This document shows, in pieces, positions 46,878 through 59,750 of a stretch of DNA of 64,000 bases. This DNA comes from Pithys albifrons albifrons (Eukaryota > Chordata > Aves > Passeriformes > Thamnophilidae). A program made the translations under genes and the position numbers. Location: contig NC_092497.1 of assembly GCF_047495875.1 (NCBI RefSeq), forward strand, positions 78,771,749 through 78,835,748, read 5' to 3'. The first letter of the stretch is position 1. Every line of letters starts with the position of its first letter. The notes beneath the pieces are model-generated. The model was not told the DNA's origin. It saw nothing but the letters and a program-made list of their open reading frames with translations, and made no database searches.

Positions 46878-49800
46878 CTGTTTGTTTCTTTTCCCTTATA
46901 CGAATACAGATATTTTGGTAGTCTTAGCAAAAATACACACCCCATACACATTGGGATGGGGACTGAAATAGGAAAAAGCTCAATGAGATCATCTGTGTGT
47001 CCAGATAAACCAAGAAAATTACTTTAGCAGAAAGTAAAAAGCCAAATGTTAAAACACCTTTCCTCTCTCCTCTCCCAGGCTCACCATCATTCTGTCACTC
47101 CAAACACTAGTACCTCCCCACCTTTATGACACTATATCACTCACATTTTTCTTTGCTCCAGTGCTGTCTCTCTGTTGCCTGCAGTTCTTCCAATAATATC
47201 CCACTACAGCAGCATGGGCTTTCTAAAGGCTGAAGTTTGGAGATCTACTCCATGAAACACCTCTTCTTGCTTCTGCTCTGACCCTAGTGCTCCCTCTGCT
47301 TTCTATCCCACCTTTTGTTCCTTCCTTGTCTCTCCATATAGTGTTTTCTGTTCTTTTTAACACACATTTTCCTAGAGGCATCACTGGCTTTGCTGATGGG
47401 CTCGTTTGGCTTTTGGGAACCAGCTGTATCCAACACATGGACGCCTCTGGCCTCATCTCACAGAGGCCCCCCTGTAGGATGGCCCTGGCTCTGGCTACTA
47501 ACACCTTGCCATGAACCCCCAGGAGAGATACAATCAATTGCTTTTCCTGGAATATTGCAAATTATTGTTTCTGTGGAACTATAAATCTTGTAGAAAATAT
47601 CTGCAATTTTAGCAGCTAACAAAAATGCCCTTGGCAGGTCAGAGTTAGAAAACTAGATTTTTTGAACCGTTGGCAAGATAAATGCACAACTATCATTTCA
47701 ATAAAGGCTGGGGGAAACACAAATTCATTTTATATCTGAACTTCTGCAGAGGAAATAAAACTGCTTTTGTGCTACATATGTGTATTGAAATGTTAAAGAT
47801 TCTGTCCCTTGTGTCGTTGAACATTAAGTTTGAAGAATTTTTTAATAATTTACTTAATAACAGCTACAGTATTGTTAAAAGCAGGTTGAACTGTCTGTTC
47901 AATGGAATCTGGTGTTACAGGTAATTGAACTACCTGGTACTCAGCCTGCAAGGAATAACTATGGGTATTTATAGAGTAATCAAAAAGAAAATAAAAAGAA
48001 TGATGAAAGAATTTTTTAACTGACATGATGTACAAATCAACAATGAAAGTGCTCATATAGAAAGATCTCTATATTTTCTCCTCTAGTTTTTACAAGATTT
48101 TGGTTTGGAGTTATAGCCATGCTAGAAGATCTTCCATTGGTCCCTTCTGCTGTAGGCAGGATTGCATAGTAGTAGACTTTGACTGACACTGACACAGCAA
48201 AGATCAGCAGCAATGTCATTTTAGATTTTGTTTTCAGTGCAACATTTAATTTAATTTATTTAATAAAAGCATTGTCTTATGCTCTGTGATTACAGTGTGG
48301 CACAGAGAGAATGTTAGGGTGGGGCAACAGGAGAGTAAAGAAGAGATACTGGAGTTAGAGTTGGAGATGGAGTTGCAAATTTCCTTTTGTAGTGAATTGC
48401 TGAAATAATATTGAAAACATATAAATAGTGTTTTTGTTCACAGCTGGGACCAATAAAAGCCTGTGAAGAATTTCTCCAAATTATACTGTCCTGTGGGGGG
48501 CCAAGGAAATGTTGTTTCTCATTTAAAATAAATAGTACCCCCTACTAACTTATTCCTAATCAGGCAAACAATAAAGGAATTAAGTAGGCTATTTCCATAC
48601 ATATGACTATTTCTTTTATGAAATGTAGTTCACCAGAAATTCTGGGTGAATTGATTTGGAGGAGTTCATATTTGTACATTTTTTTGACATTGTAACAAAT
48701 TCCAATGCTCCTGGTTTAAGCAATTCCATTTCTTATTGCAGCATTTAAAACTACAATATTGAGTGCTCAATTGTGTGTTTTGTTTTCACAGCAAAGCAAA
48801 GGAGTTTGTCTCTAAAAGAAGACAAAGTGTTTTGTCAGATCCACAGTTAATAGCACATATGCCAATGACATTGTTCATGGCATAGAAGGGTCACAACTTT
48901 ATGCAGAACAAAATGTTTTTGTCTTCTACTTCAAAATTTGTATGAGTAGTTCTAAGTCTAGAATATTTGCTTTAAACCTAGTGAACTGGATGAATTATTA
49001 GAAAGAGAATTTGGAAGTTTCTTCAAATTTTAGTCAAGAAAATTTTCTTTGATTATTGCTGGGATTTTTAATTACATCCAAATGAAATTATTCAAATTAA
49101 ATATATTCTAAAACTGTGCATAGGTCAAGTATTTTGTAGTTTTGGTCCTAATATCTAGAAGTTAACCATCATTATTAGAGACTCATTGTTTCCCCTGCCC
49201 GGTAAGGACATCTGACAATGTGTTCATTTAATTCCTTCTGCATATCCAACCACTGAGAAACTGAGTTAACCGTAAATATTTAAAAAAAAAAAAAAACTCC
49301 CCACAAACAAAAGAACCCCTTTTCATTTTTACATAAGATAATCATGTTTAGATTCAAAGAACTCTTTCCTTCCCTTTCAATTACATAATTATTTCTCAGG
49401 AAAAGTGAGGCGAAAGGCTCTAGGATTTCCACAGACCATTTTTTTTATTGGGGTATTTGTGGGATGTATTATATAGGATCTAGACTGCATTGCCTTGCTC
49501 ATTCAAGAATGGTAGTACTTACATTTTAAATGAGTCTTTACCACTCACATTTATTCAAATTGTGTCACAGATCTCAGCAGTACATCTCAAAACTTTAAAT
49601 AGTACAAACAATCTTTATAAATGGGCACTAAAAATATTTTACAAATGTCAGCAATTCCATTGATGTACCTAGGCTTATGGATGAAGGCAATTTATGAATA
49701 GCATATATATGATTCTGTAACTTCTCATTTTAAAGCAATCCTTGTGCAAAGCTTAAAAGCTAAGCCACAGTGATTTCTAATTATATGACGCCGAGCTGCA

Positions 49801-52323
49801 AGTATTGTGATGCTTCACTAGCCACTTCATTCACAGCTAACTGATACAAGGATTAATTGTATTGAAGAAGCAGTAGTCCTTAAAAATAATTACCTGTTTT
49901 GAGAAACTCTAGAACAGTTCTTCACAGGGAAGCAGGTACCAGCCACACATCACATTAACTAGAGCAACTTTTAATACAGGATAAGAAAACATTGGTGTAA
50001 GTATTTACAATATTTTTTCCTCACTCCATGTTTCATTTCTGCCCCTTTAATGCTTCCTGCATAGTGTCTATATAACCATGTGAGTTGCTCTGTGATATAA
50101 AAAATAAAATCCAGTTAAGTTTAATCAATTTTGTGCTATATGGTCTCTCAGGTGGACTTCTGTCCAATTCTGTTCACTGTGCAAACAAATAAATAAATCC
50201 AGCAGCTTATAGAAGTTCAGGGACAGGATCTCTCAAAGCAGGTTTAACAGCACTGTTGTCTAACATATTACTGTAACATTATGTAAAGCTACATATTTAA
50301 TAAAAGTCTTTAGCAAGACCTTTGCAGTGATAAACAGGTCCGCGATAAACAGATCTTTTTCTGAGATAACTTAGTTCATTTTACAGTCTCTAACATGTAC
50401 CACTTAATGTTTTCCTTTGTATGTGCATTATATTTCACTTACAAGAGATGAATAATTTCTCTAGCAGCCTTAAATAGAAATGTAATCAAGTAATTAAAGA
50501 AAAAGAAATTATAAACATGACTGGGAGTTTGATTCCACAATGCCAATTTAAATAAGATATACACAAAGCATATTATCTTGAAAATCTCTTTCATAGACAC
50601 CATGCAGCATAACAGCAGAATTTATCCTTATTCACCTAATCTTAGACAGCTGTGTTTTGAATCCAGTACTACCCAGAAGATAATTGAGTTAAAATCCAAG
50701 AAATGGCATGAGAAATTGTAAACAAGGAAAAATTCTCTCAGTAGTTTAAACTACAAAGGCATCTACATAATGTATGATACAGGATATTGTGTGATATTGT
50801 TAACTCTTTGAAGGGATATTATCCCTAGAGGGGATTTTTTGTTTTGGGGTTGTTTGCTTGTGATTCAAAAGAAAAATAAACAAACACAAAGAAACAAAAC
50901 CCAAGAAGATATGAAAGGAAAAAAAAAAATGAAGAATGCCAGCAGACATTGCAAAAAACCAATAAGCAGGAGAAAACATGTAAAGGCAACAACATAGGAA
51001 AAACAATAGAAGAAAGAGAAACAAGGTAAAGCCAAAGGGGGGAAAATGAAGGAAAAAAGTAAAAAGCAGTTTAGTAAGAAAGGTTAAAAGATATCTCAAC
51101 AGCAGGAATGAATATGGTGGGGCTATGACACATTAAAGGCCAAGGAAGGTCACTTCATAGGCAGGTTGTTCATTAACCGCCATTTTTTCATCCTGTTCTT
51201 CCACTATAAGTTTCTTACAAAATTAATAACTTCTCATTCTCAAGACCAACCAAAAAAAGGCAAACAAACAAAAAAGCCACCAACAAAGAAAGTACTAAAT
51301 GGAGTCAGAAAAGTCATCTGGTGTCTAATGAAGGGATGAAATATCCTCACTTACTTGAACCATACATCAGTTTATATTCTATCTAACAGAAAAAATTAAT
51401 TCAGTTGAAATTCTCAGGGTCGGAACTGAGCAACATAAATATATTCAGCACATCATCAGCACAAATTCCAGGAGTGCTGTGAGAAAGGCCAGGGAAAGAA
51501 AAAGAACTAATAAAAAAGAGATGTTAAGATATCTTAAACCCAATGAGAAACACAAAGAAGAAAATAATAAAGTTAAGAAAACTATTTGGTTTATTTAACT
51601 GCATTCCCTGTCTCCTTTTCTGTCTCACAATAACAATAAATTGATAAAGAAGAATTAATTAAAAGAAAAATAGATGTGAAGATATATGAGAAGAAATTAA
51701 ATGAAAAAAACCAACAATGCAACAAATGAAAGAAAATGGAAAGAAAATAAAAGAATAACAAATAATTGAAGCACTCAATGAGATACTAAAATAACAAAAT
51801 GAGAAAAAAAACCAAAGCAATAAAAGCACTATTGTTTGAAAGAGGTTTCTATTGCCTGAAAGTCCATTCACATCTTCAAAGAGAATGCAATTATATCAAT
51901 GAAGATATAGAACTAAACTTTGGAGAACAAGAATTTATGTTGCTTACATAGAAAAAACATTGCTTACCAAAAAAGAAAATTACTGGAAAAAATTTATTTG
52001 CATTTTCATCAGTTATCATCATATTGTCACTGATCAAGGATAGAGTTCACTATTGGGAGCATATTGGTATTCATACATTTTCAGGTTTGCAACCCAAAGA
52101 CAAATTTGCAGGTGCCAGCTTCTAAGATAAGAATGGAATTTATCTAGAGACCTTGAGCGGGTGCAGAAGCAAAAAATGAAGTCTGTAGAAGCCCTGCAGA
52201 GTAACACACTTAGGAACTCTTTGATAAAGTTAAAAATATGATAAATAAGACTGTTTGGATCCAGTAATTTTGTGAGATATATATTACTTAATATTAACTA
52301 TAGCTGTGTGATCTTATATAGAA
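46878..52323. other. About 5.4 kb without recognisable gene or repeat
   Basis: AT-rich with a C-rich patch near 47050-47530 and purine-rich (A/G) stretches around 50870-51060 and 51470-51830. No LTR ends, CR1 tails or RNA genes seen. Frames are short and motif-free. Confidence 0.55.
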
Positions 52324-52952
52324 TGTTATGGGTTCACCGAGGTGGGCCTAAATTTGGGCTCTGAAGTCTGGACTAGGCCGAAGCTGTCAGCTGACTTGAG
52401 CTGGGCTGAGCTAACAGCTGACCTCTTCTAGCCAGTAAGTTTGTATTCCATACCACATTATGACATCATCTCCAGGGAAGTAGGAACCAGTGTGGGAGTG
52501 GTTAAGGCAGTCGCTTCTCAGCCCTCCTCTTGGGAGGACGCACGATGCTGTCCCAGGGGGGATGGAGAGGACCAGGCCCACCACTGGCTCACAGGGTACC
52601 TCAGGAAAGTAAAATGTGTTGTTCTGGGTCTCTCCTTTCTGCTTGGGTTTGTCTCCTTGGGGAATAAATCTTTTCTTAAATAATGTGTAGTTAGGACAGT
52701 AGAATTTGTTTGTTCGTTAAGAAGTTGAGGTGGGGAACTTGTTGTTGCAGACTTGTGTGAGTGTATATTTGTACTCTCTTCTAATTGTCTCTTTCTTTCT
52801 GTGAAAAAATATATGCAGTTTTAGTATAAATGTGGTTTGAAGTGTTTTTTTTTCCTTTGCCCTCTCTTTTCCTCCCTTTCCCTGGTGTTAGGAGGGAGGC
52901 TTTTCTCTCTGTGCTTGGGGGGGTTGGCAGTTGCTTATCTCAAACCAAGACA
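52324..52952 (+). mobile_element. Solo LTR, young, inverted partner of 56256-56874
   Basis: Starts TGTTATGGGTTCACCG and ends CTCAAACCAAGACA. Contains TATTCCATACCACATTATGA, TGACATCA (52461-52468), CGCACGATGCTGTCCCAGGG and CCCTGGTGTTAGGAGGGAGG. It is nearly identical (a rough count by eye suggests mid-90s percent) to the reverse complement of 56256-56874. The flanks TAGAA and AGTTT do not match, so the target duplication has been lost or the LTR derives from recombination between two insertions. No proviral genes. Confidence 0.88.
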
Positions 52953-55900
52953 AGTTTACATGGTGTGTGTGGGTTTTAAGATTGTGTATAACTGTGAAAA
53001 ATTAGTTCTGCATATAGTCCCTCCTGTAACAACTGTTTCTATCTGTAATAACTCCTCTATATCTGTAAAAAATATCAATATTTAAATTTTTTTTGCTTAT
53101 AAGTAAAAAGTTTGTTTCTCCCTTTAAATAATACTTTGAGGAAATTACTTTCAATCAGTCTTAATATTTACCTTTTCTTTTATATAGAAATTGAGGTTTT
53201 AGTTGACCTTTCTCTGACAGCAAAGCCCCTCAAAAGACACCCTCCACTTTCCCCGCCCCCTTTTTTAAGTAATATGTTTTTTTCTATTTTGAATATGTGG
53301 CAGCAGCAAAATCCTCACAGATGCTTATGCCCACCAGCCAGAACCTTTGACCTCATCTCAGTACTTCATTACTTTTCACTAAGAATTATTTAAAAGAAAA
53401 CAAAAATTTGCTAGCTGGAAAATCTACAATGAAACCATATTCTTTTCAAGCACATTGCTTAGGGTAAAACATTCTCAAACAGAAAAGTGAATCTACATCT
53501 TTGTCAAAATTTGGAGTTTGGCTGAAAAACTGTAGCAGAATAGGTTTTGCATTAATTATACTCATAACTGTATTTTGCTTGAGTAGTTGTTGGTATTCTC
53601 AGTCAGTTTCATTGTCATGGTAAGCTGCAAATTTTTTCAGGCATGCACAATCCTACTTCATATTTTGAAAACTTGATCAGGTTAACATTTTTCAGCAAGT
53701 TTTCAGGGAACTCAACCAAATCTTCAGAAAACTGATGCTCAATCTTTTCAAACTTCCTAACTGTGATTTAACTCTGTAGCTATTATGACATTAGTAATTC
53801 CTTCTTTTGCTTGCTTGACTGAGCTTTTTGCTTGTTGGTTTGTTTGGTTTGGATTTTTTGTCTGTTTTTTAAACCAAGTCTTTGGATAACTAAAAACAAA
53901 AAAAAGCTATTGACAGAAAAGCTAAAAATTTAAAATTAAAACTCATTTTGGAAAACAAAAAAAAATGATTTCTTAAAAAAAAAAAAGTCTGGTGAAATAA
54001 TAGCATAAATTTATGGATCCTTCTTTTACAAATGGAATTTTAGCATAATTAGCAGAGCATGGAAAACCTTAATATGGTACAAATTTCACCTTTCATATAT
54101 GAGATTTATCAGAAGAAGGTATTGAAAAGCAGGTAAGATTAAAACCAGTAGATTGAATTCACAGCCAAAATACTTCTGAAGTTTTTAAATATGCATTTTA
54201 AGGTTTGACCTGGTTACAGTGGTTTGAGTTAAGATATCACATCAGTCATCCAGTTATTACTACTTTAGTAAATGTTCCAACAAGAATTAGAAAATAAAAT
54301 TAAAATCACAAGGCCAAAATGAAGATTGACTTAAGATAACACTTTTACTAGCATATCTTCAGTGAGCTTTTAGGTTTCACATTCATTTTTAGTTTAGAAC
54401 ATTCACTTTATAAAATCAAAGTATATTTTTATATCTGAAAATACCATAAAACCCTTCAGATCCTAGTCTAGCTTTAGTAAGTCATTAATTTTCTAAATAC
54501 TAAAAATTTTTGTAGGATGGTTTCATTGCACAGAAGTGAAATTGTCAGTTCTTTATAAATTGTATTTTTAATTCTCAAGAAATATTATCGGTGAAATTTA
54601 AGAACTAAAAAAAGAAGTACACATAAGTAATGCAAAGCATAATTATTCTATATATATATAAATATTATAGATATTAATATATTACACTGCACTGTTATTC
54701 CATCTTTTTTCTTTAAATATTTTACTATTTTTTAATTTTTGTTAATTATTTTCTGACTTCCAATGGATATCAGTATTCAACTTATTTATAGTAGTCTTCC
54801 TGAAGTATTCAATTTCATATCTAAAAATAAAGCTTCTTATTTGAACTCACTTTTATGCCTACTTACAGCTTCCTGGGAATACGTTACTGGCCTTACAATT
54901 TTTTTAATATGCACTTCCTTGTTAATACATAAGTACATCCTTCTGAGTCCCTCAGTTAAAATTTTGCATGTAGATGTACAAAAAGCACAGTTTAAAAAAC
55001 TGCTGATCACCCAGGACTTATTAGTTTCCCTAAAATATATATATTTCATCATTTCTCTAAAAGCAAGTAGATGAATTAAAAAAATAGTGTTACAAAAGAC
55101 CATACCTTTAAAAATTATTAATAATAGTTTCAAAGTCTTTAAAATTGATGAGGGAAAATTCATGATGTCAGGATACCTTCTGGAAAAGAATGACAAGTGT
55201 GTTTCTATACCTTAAAATTTTAAACATTTTTTCAACTCTATTTTTTTCTCAGTTATAGAATCACTAACTCACATGAAAGCACAAAAAATTTGTTTTATTT
55301 ATGCTGATTATGCATTATAGATTATCTTTTGATGTTATGGATTTCTCATTTCTTACATGTCTCACTGAAAAGTCCCATACATGGATATCTGGAGGTAATT
55401 TTTCATTTAGGAGACCATCTTTCTTATTACGTGTTCACAGAATGACTTATGTAATTTTTTTCTTGAGAGAGAAATAGTTACAATACATTTTTATTTTTCA
55501 AGTGGGTGCAAAAGCTGTTGTCTTTATTTACTTGGCATTACTAGTCAAACCTGAATAATCAAATCATGAACAATATAGGTCATATAGGTCAGTGTTTTTA
55601 CTCAAAACATTACAAATTTAAGTTGCCCCTGAGACAAGTAGTTCCTCAAAAATTAAGCATGATACATTATTTAACATTTTTAAAAAATTAATGAAATAGT
55701 GTAGTAAAAATTATTTACTTTTGTTTTACCAGGTGTTTAGAATGTACTCTAAATATATTAGTGGATATCTCTTAACCTTACAGTAGAACTACAGCATGTC
55801 CCTTTAACAAACACTTGTACAAAGCTAACTTCTCTTTATTACAAATTTCAGTTAAATCTCACATGATACGGATTAAGAAAAAAATTTTTTATTTAAAAAA

Positions 55901-56250
55901 AAGAGTTCTGAACCATGTTTTATGCCGGAGGGACAGACAACTGTTTGTATTAATAACACAGATAAGAAAAGAAGCCTGTTTTTATTAACAACCAACATTT
56001 TCAGAAGTTACAGGTTGCTTTTATCAGAAAACTCTTCAGATGTTTAATGAGGTATTCCTACCCTTTTCAATAAAGTGGTTTGACTGTTAAAGACACTATT
56101 TTGAAAGAAAAACAACAAACAACAACCAAAGAAACTCCAACTCTTTAAACACACAGACTCTAGACCAAGAAATTAATTAAAACCAAAATATTCTGAGACC
56201 AACATATCTTGCAAGACCCTAACCCAGCAATCAGACTCTCTTCAGTCAAA
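52953..56250. other. No recognisable gene or repeat between the inverted LTRs
   Basis: AT-rich, with A-runs near 53950-53990 and TA-rich repeats near 54645-54680. Overlapping opposite-strand frames at 54763-55196 have no motif. No retroviral gag, pol or env sequence was seen, so the two LTRs are not the ends of a provirus; their inverted orientation also excludes it. Confidence 0.6.
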
Positions 56251-56879
56251 GTACTTGTCTTGGTTTGAGATAAGCAACTGCCAACCCCCCCAAGCACAGA
56301 GAGAAAAGCCTCCCTCCTAACACCAGGGAAAGGGAGGAAAAGAGAGGGGAAAGGAAAAACACTTCAAACTGCATTTATACTAAATCTACATATATTTTTC
56401 ACAGAAAGAGACAATTAGAAGAGAGTACAAATATACACTCACACAAGTCTGCAACAACAAGTTCCCCACCTCAACTTCTTAACGAACACACAAATTCTAC
56501 TGTCCTAACTACACATTACTTAAGAAGAAGCTTATTCCCCAGGGAGACAAACCCAAGCAGAAAGGAGAGACCCAGAACAACACATTTTACTTTCCTGAGG
56601 TACCCTGTGAGCCAGTGGTGGGCCTGGTCCTCTCCATCCCCCCTGGGACAGCATCGTGCGTCCTCCCAAGAGGAGGCTGAGAAGCGACTGCCTTAACCAC
56701 TCCCACACTAGTTCCCACTTCCCTGGAGATGATGCCATAATGTGGTATGGAATACAAAGTTACTGACTAGAAGAGGTCAGCTGTTAGCTCAGCTCAGCTC
56801 AAGTCAGCTGACAGCTTCGGCCTAGTCCAGACTTCAGAGCCCAAATCTAGGCCCACCTAGGTGAACCCATAACAGTACT
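56251..56879 (-). mobile_element. Solo LTR with perfect 5 bp duplication, young
   Basis: The LTR is 56256-56874 in reverse. Read on the minus strand it begins TGTTATGGGTTCACCTAGGT and ends AAACCAAGACA. It is flanked by GTACT at 56251-56255 and 56875-56879. High similarity to 52324-52952 and an intact duplication indicate recent insertion followed by loss of the provirus interior. A 68-codon frame inside is a by-product. Confidence 0.9.
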
Positions 56880-57418
56880 TTTATTGAGGAAGAAAGTTAA
56901 TCACATATTTCAAGCCACAAAAAAATTTAGAATGCAATTAAATGAAGGGATGTACAAGTCTGCTACCCTGCAAAAGAAATAGATTGAGAGGCAAGAATTA
57001 AAGAGAAGCTGATTCCAAATGGAAACAGGAAATTATCAAGGCAGAAACCACAGAGTGGGAAAAAAAAAGCAGTTAATTTTGTAAAATGGGGAATGTGCAT
57101 ATGTGGAAAAACATGTTACAAACACAGCACCTACAGAAAATTATAATCAGGTATTATTTTAAAAACTTATTTAGAGATGTTTGAATAGAATATTTACAGG
57201 TAGACTACCACAATATGCAGAACATAATAATCATATTATTATCATTCTAAATTCATTTCTTATCTGATCTATTTTTGGATACTAATTAGTATAAAAATTA
57301 TTGCATCTGTCAGGGATTTTCCATTTAAACAGTTTTCTGTCAGAAAATTCTAATTAATTAAAATCAAAAGCTTTTTCAAAAAAGTGGAATTCTTCACTAT
57401 GTTGACAATGGGAAAGAA
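56880..57418. other. No recognisable gene or repeat
   Basis: AT-rich spacer before the CR1 fragments. Confidence 0.55.
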
Positions 57419-57480
57419 ATCATAGAATCATGGAATGGTTTGGGTTTGATGAGATCATAAAATCTCAAACTTCTAACCCC
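57419..57480 (-). mobile_element. CR1 3' end fragment
   Basis: AATCATAGAATCATGGAATG followed by GTTTGGGTTTGATGAGATCA is the reverse of a CR1 3' terminus. It breaks off after about 60 bp. Confidence 0.75.
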
Positions 57481-57499
57481 TCAATAGTCTGTCCATTAG

Positions 57500-57975
57500 C
57501 CTGCAGTGGCCACGAATCTGCCAAGAAGGCCAATGGTATACTGCGGTGAATTAGGAAAAGCATTGCCAGCAGGTTGAGAGCCCTGGTGTGGCAACATCTG
57601 GAGTACTCTGTCCAGTTGTGATGAGACATGGAGCTCCTAAAGTGAGTCCAGTGGAGGGCAAGAAGTATGATTAGGAGCCAGGAGCACCCTCCTGATAAGA
57701 AAAGGCTTAGGGAGCCAAGCCTGTTAAGCCTTGAGAAGAGATGACTGAAAGGGGACTTCATCTATGTTTGTATTATCTGAAGGGAGGGTATCAAGAGGAC
57801 AAAGCCAGGTTCTTCTTGGTGGTGCCAAGCACTAGGACAAGAGGCAACATGGAGAAACTGCAGCACAGGAAGTTCCACATGAATATAAGGAAGAACATTT
57901 TTACTGTATAGCTGACCATACACTGGAACATACACTGGAACAAATTGCACTTGCTATTCTAGCAATGCTGTGCTG
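57500..57975 (+). mobile_element. CR1 fragment (ORF2 C-terminal region)
   Basis: In the forward sense it reads the CR1 C-terminal region: CTGCCAAGAAGGCCAATGGT, then CTGGTGTGGCAACATCTGGA, GTACTCTGTCCAGTTGTGAT, GAGAAGAGATGACTGAAAGG and CAAGAGGCAACATGGAGAAA. The octamer tail is missing. It lies tail-to-tail with the small reverse fragment at 57419-57480. Old and broken. Confidence 0.75.
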
Positions 57976-59439
57976 GAACTCTAACACTGAAAAGTTGAAA
58001 GAAGAGATACAAAAGTCCCTACTACCATGAGATGTAAATACTTAGATATCTTCTTTTATCTTGTTTCAGCTTAGTGGCAACCTTGGAATAGCTTATGCTT
58101 CATCAAGTATTAGGCAGAATCAGTAAACAAGATCAGCAATTAGGGGACAAAACAAGCTCAACAGAAAATACCAACTAAGCAGTTGTGGTAATAAATAAAC
58201 AAAAGCTATGGTGTTTTGATTCTCTTGAACCACAGCAAGAGCTTATGTGAAAGAAAACCTCTAGGAGACAAATAATCCAAATGCAGAAAGAACATTTTAC
58301 CAAAAGAAGTGTTGATCAATAGGCAAGTCTTTTCTTGCTTACAGTATTAGTTCTACAGATCACAGCTGTTCTGTTAAATATACACTGACATTGACACTGA
58401 CTGGAGCATGACTCTAAACACCATTCAAGGCAATAAAAATAGTGGATATTTATGGAAAAATGAAAATAACAAGTTCTGATTATACAAGGTATTCTGATTA
58501 TGCAAGGTATTCTGATTAATCTGTCAATTTTAAAGAATTTGTAGAATTACAATATGTAGTAAAACCTAGTCACAATGCTATTTTTTCATCAGAGAGTCAT
58601 GTAGTCATCTTCATTTCTTGCTAAAAGATTCTTACAGCTTTGGTTGTGCTACTGACTTACAAAGCAGCATTAATAAAAATAATTTCCTTGTTGATTTTTG
58701 GGGGGAATTGAAAAAAAATTAATTTTCAATTGATGTTGAAGACTTATAAATTCAAATACATTATTCTCAATTGCTTATATCCTTAGTTTACTTGGAAATA
58801 AGGATTTCATGGGTTTCACTTTCCCATTATGATTTTCAATTACTATCTAGAAAGACAGTATAAAGTACCTTAAGTAACATCAGTTGCATCAGAGGTTAGT
58901 CTTTAACAAAAAAATATGTCCTATTCTTGAAGCAGCACAGCAGCATATAAGCCATTCAAAAGATGGTAAGGGGTAGTTTTAAATTCTACTATATTTCTCC
59001 ATATTTGTTCAGTATTTTAAAAAAAACACCAGACAAACAAAAACAGATGGTAAAACATAAGCAATTCTATATCTAGAACAGCACTTATTCTTCCTTTTTT
59101 GCTGAAAGTTTCTCCCTTGAACCTCAAAAACCAACACCTAAGTTCTGGGTGAGTCACAGCAATTAACCTGAAATACATTCTTGCTTTTCATTTACCGTTG
59201 ATGTCCGTAGGTGCAACAACATTTTTCTCTCTGACTTTTTTTACAACAGTAGTAATAAGTGACTAAGCAAAACAAAACATTTTGTGTGTAAAAGCACAGA
59301 AAATAAAAATGAACGAACTATAATTCTTTAAACTTCTAAATGCAGTAATTGTCATAAAAAACTTTCCTGGGCCAAACGATGCAGTCCTAACTAATATTTA
59401 CACAGGAAATGTTCTCACTGGTTTGTCAGTAGAGATTTT
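57976..59439. other. No recognisable gene or repeat
   Basis: AT-rich. A short tandem copy of AAGGTATTCTGATTA lies near 58486-58518. Nothing else was assigned. Confidence 0.55.
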
Positions 59440-59750
59440 ATCAGAGCAGAGGGGGAAAAAGGAAAAGACAAAGAAAAAAGAAAAGAAGAAAAAAAAGGAA
59501 AAGGAAAGAAAGGAAAACGAAAAGAAAAAAGGAAAAGAAAAAGGTTAAATGGAAAAGGAGAAAAGGAAAAGGGGAAAAGGAAAAGGAAAAGGAAAAGGAA
59601 AAGGAAAAGGAAAAGGAAAAGGAAAAGGAAAAGGAAAAGGAGAAAAAGGAAAAGGAAAAGGAAAAGGAAAAGGAAAAGGAAAAGGAAAAGGAAAAGGAAA
59701 AGGAAAAGGAAAAGGAAAAGGAAAAGGAAAGGAAAAAAGGAGCAATTTAC
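59440..59750. repeat. GGAAAA polypurine satellite
   Basis: About 300 bp of nearly pure purine on the plus strand. From about 59570 to 59735 it is a regular array of GGAAAA hexamers (roughly 25 units, with one interruption near 59641). The long Lys-Gly and Pro-Phe frames on the two strands are artefacts of this. Such tracts can form triplex (H-DNA) structures and are length-variable. Confidence 0.95.

Noticed and set aside
52324..56874. A provirus bounded by the two LTRs
   Set aside because: The LTRs are inverted instead of direct, each is compatible with a separate insertion, and no gag, pol or env is seen between them.
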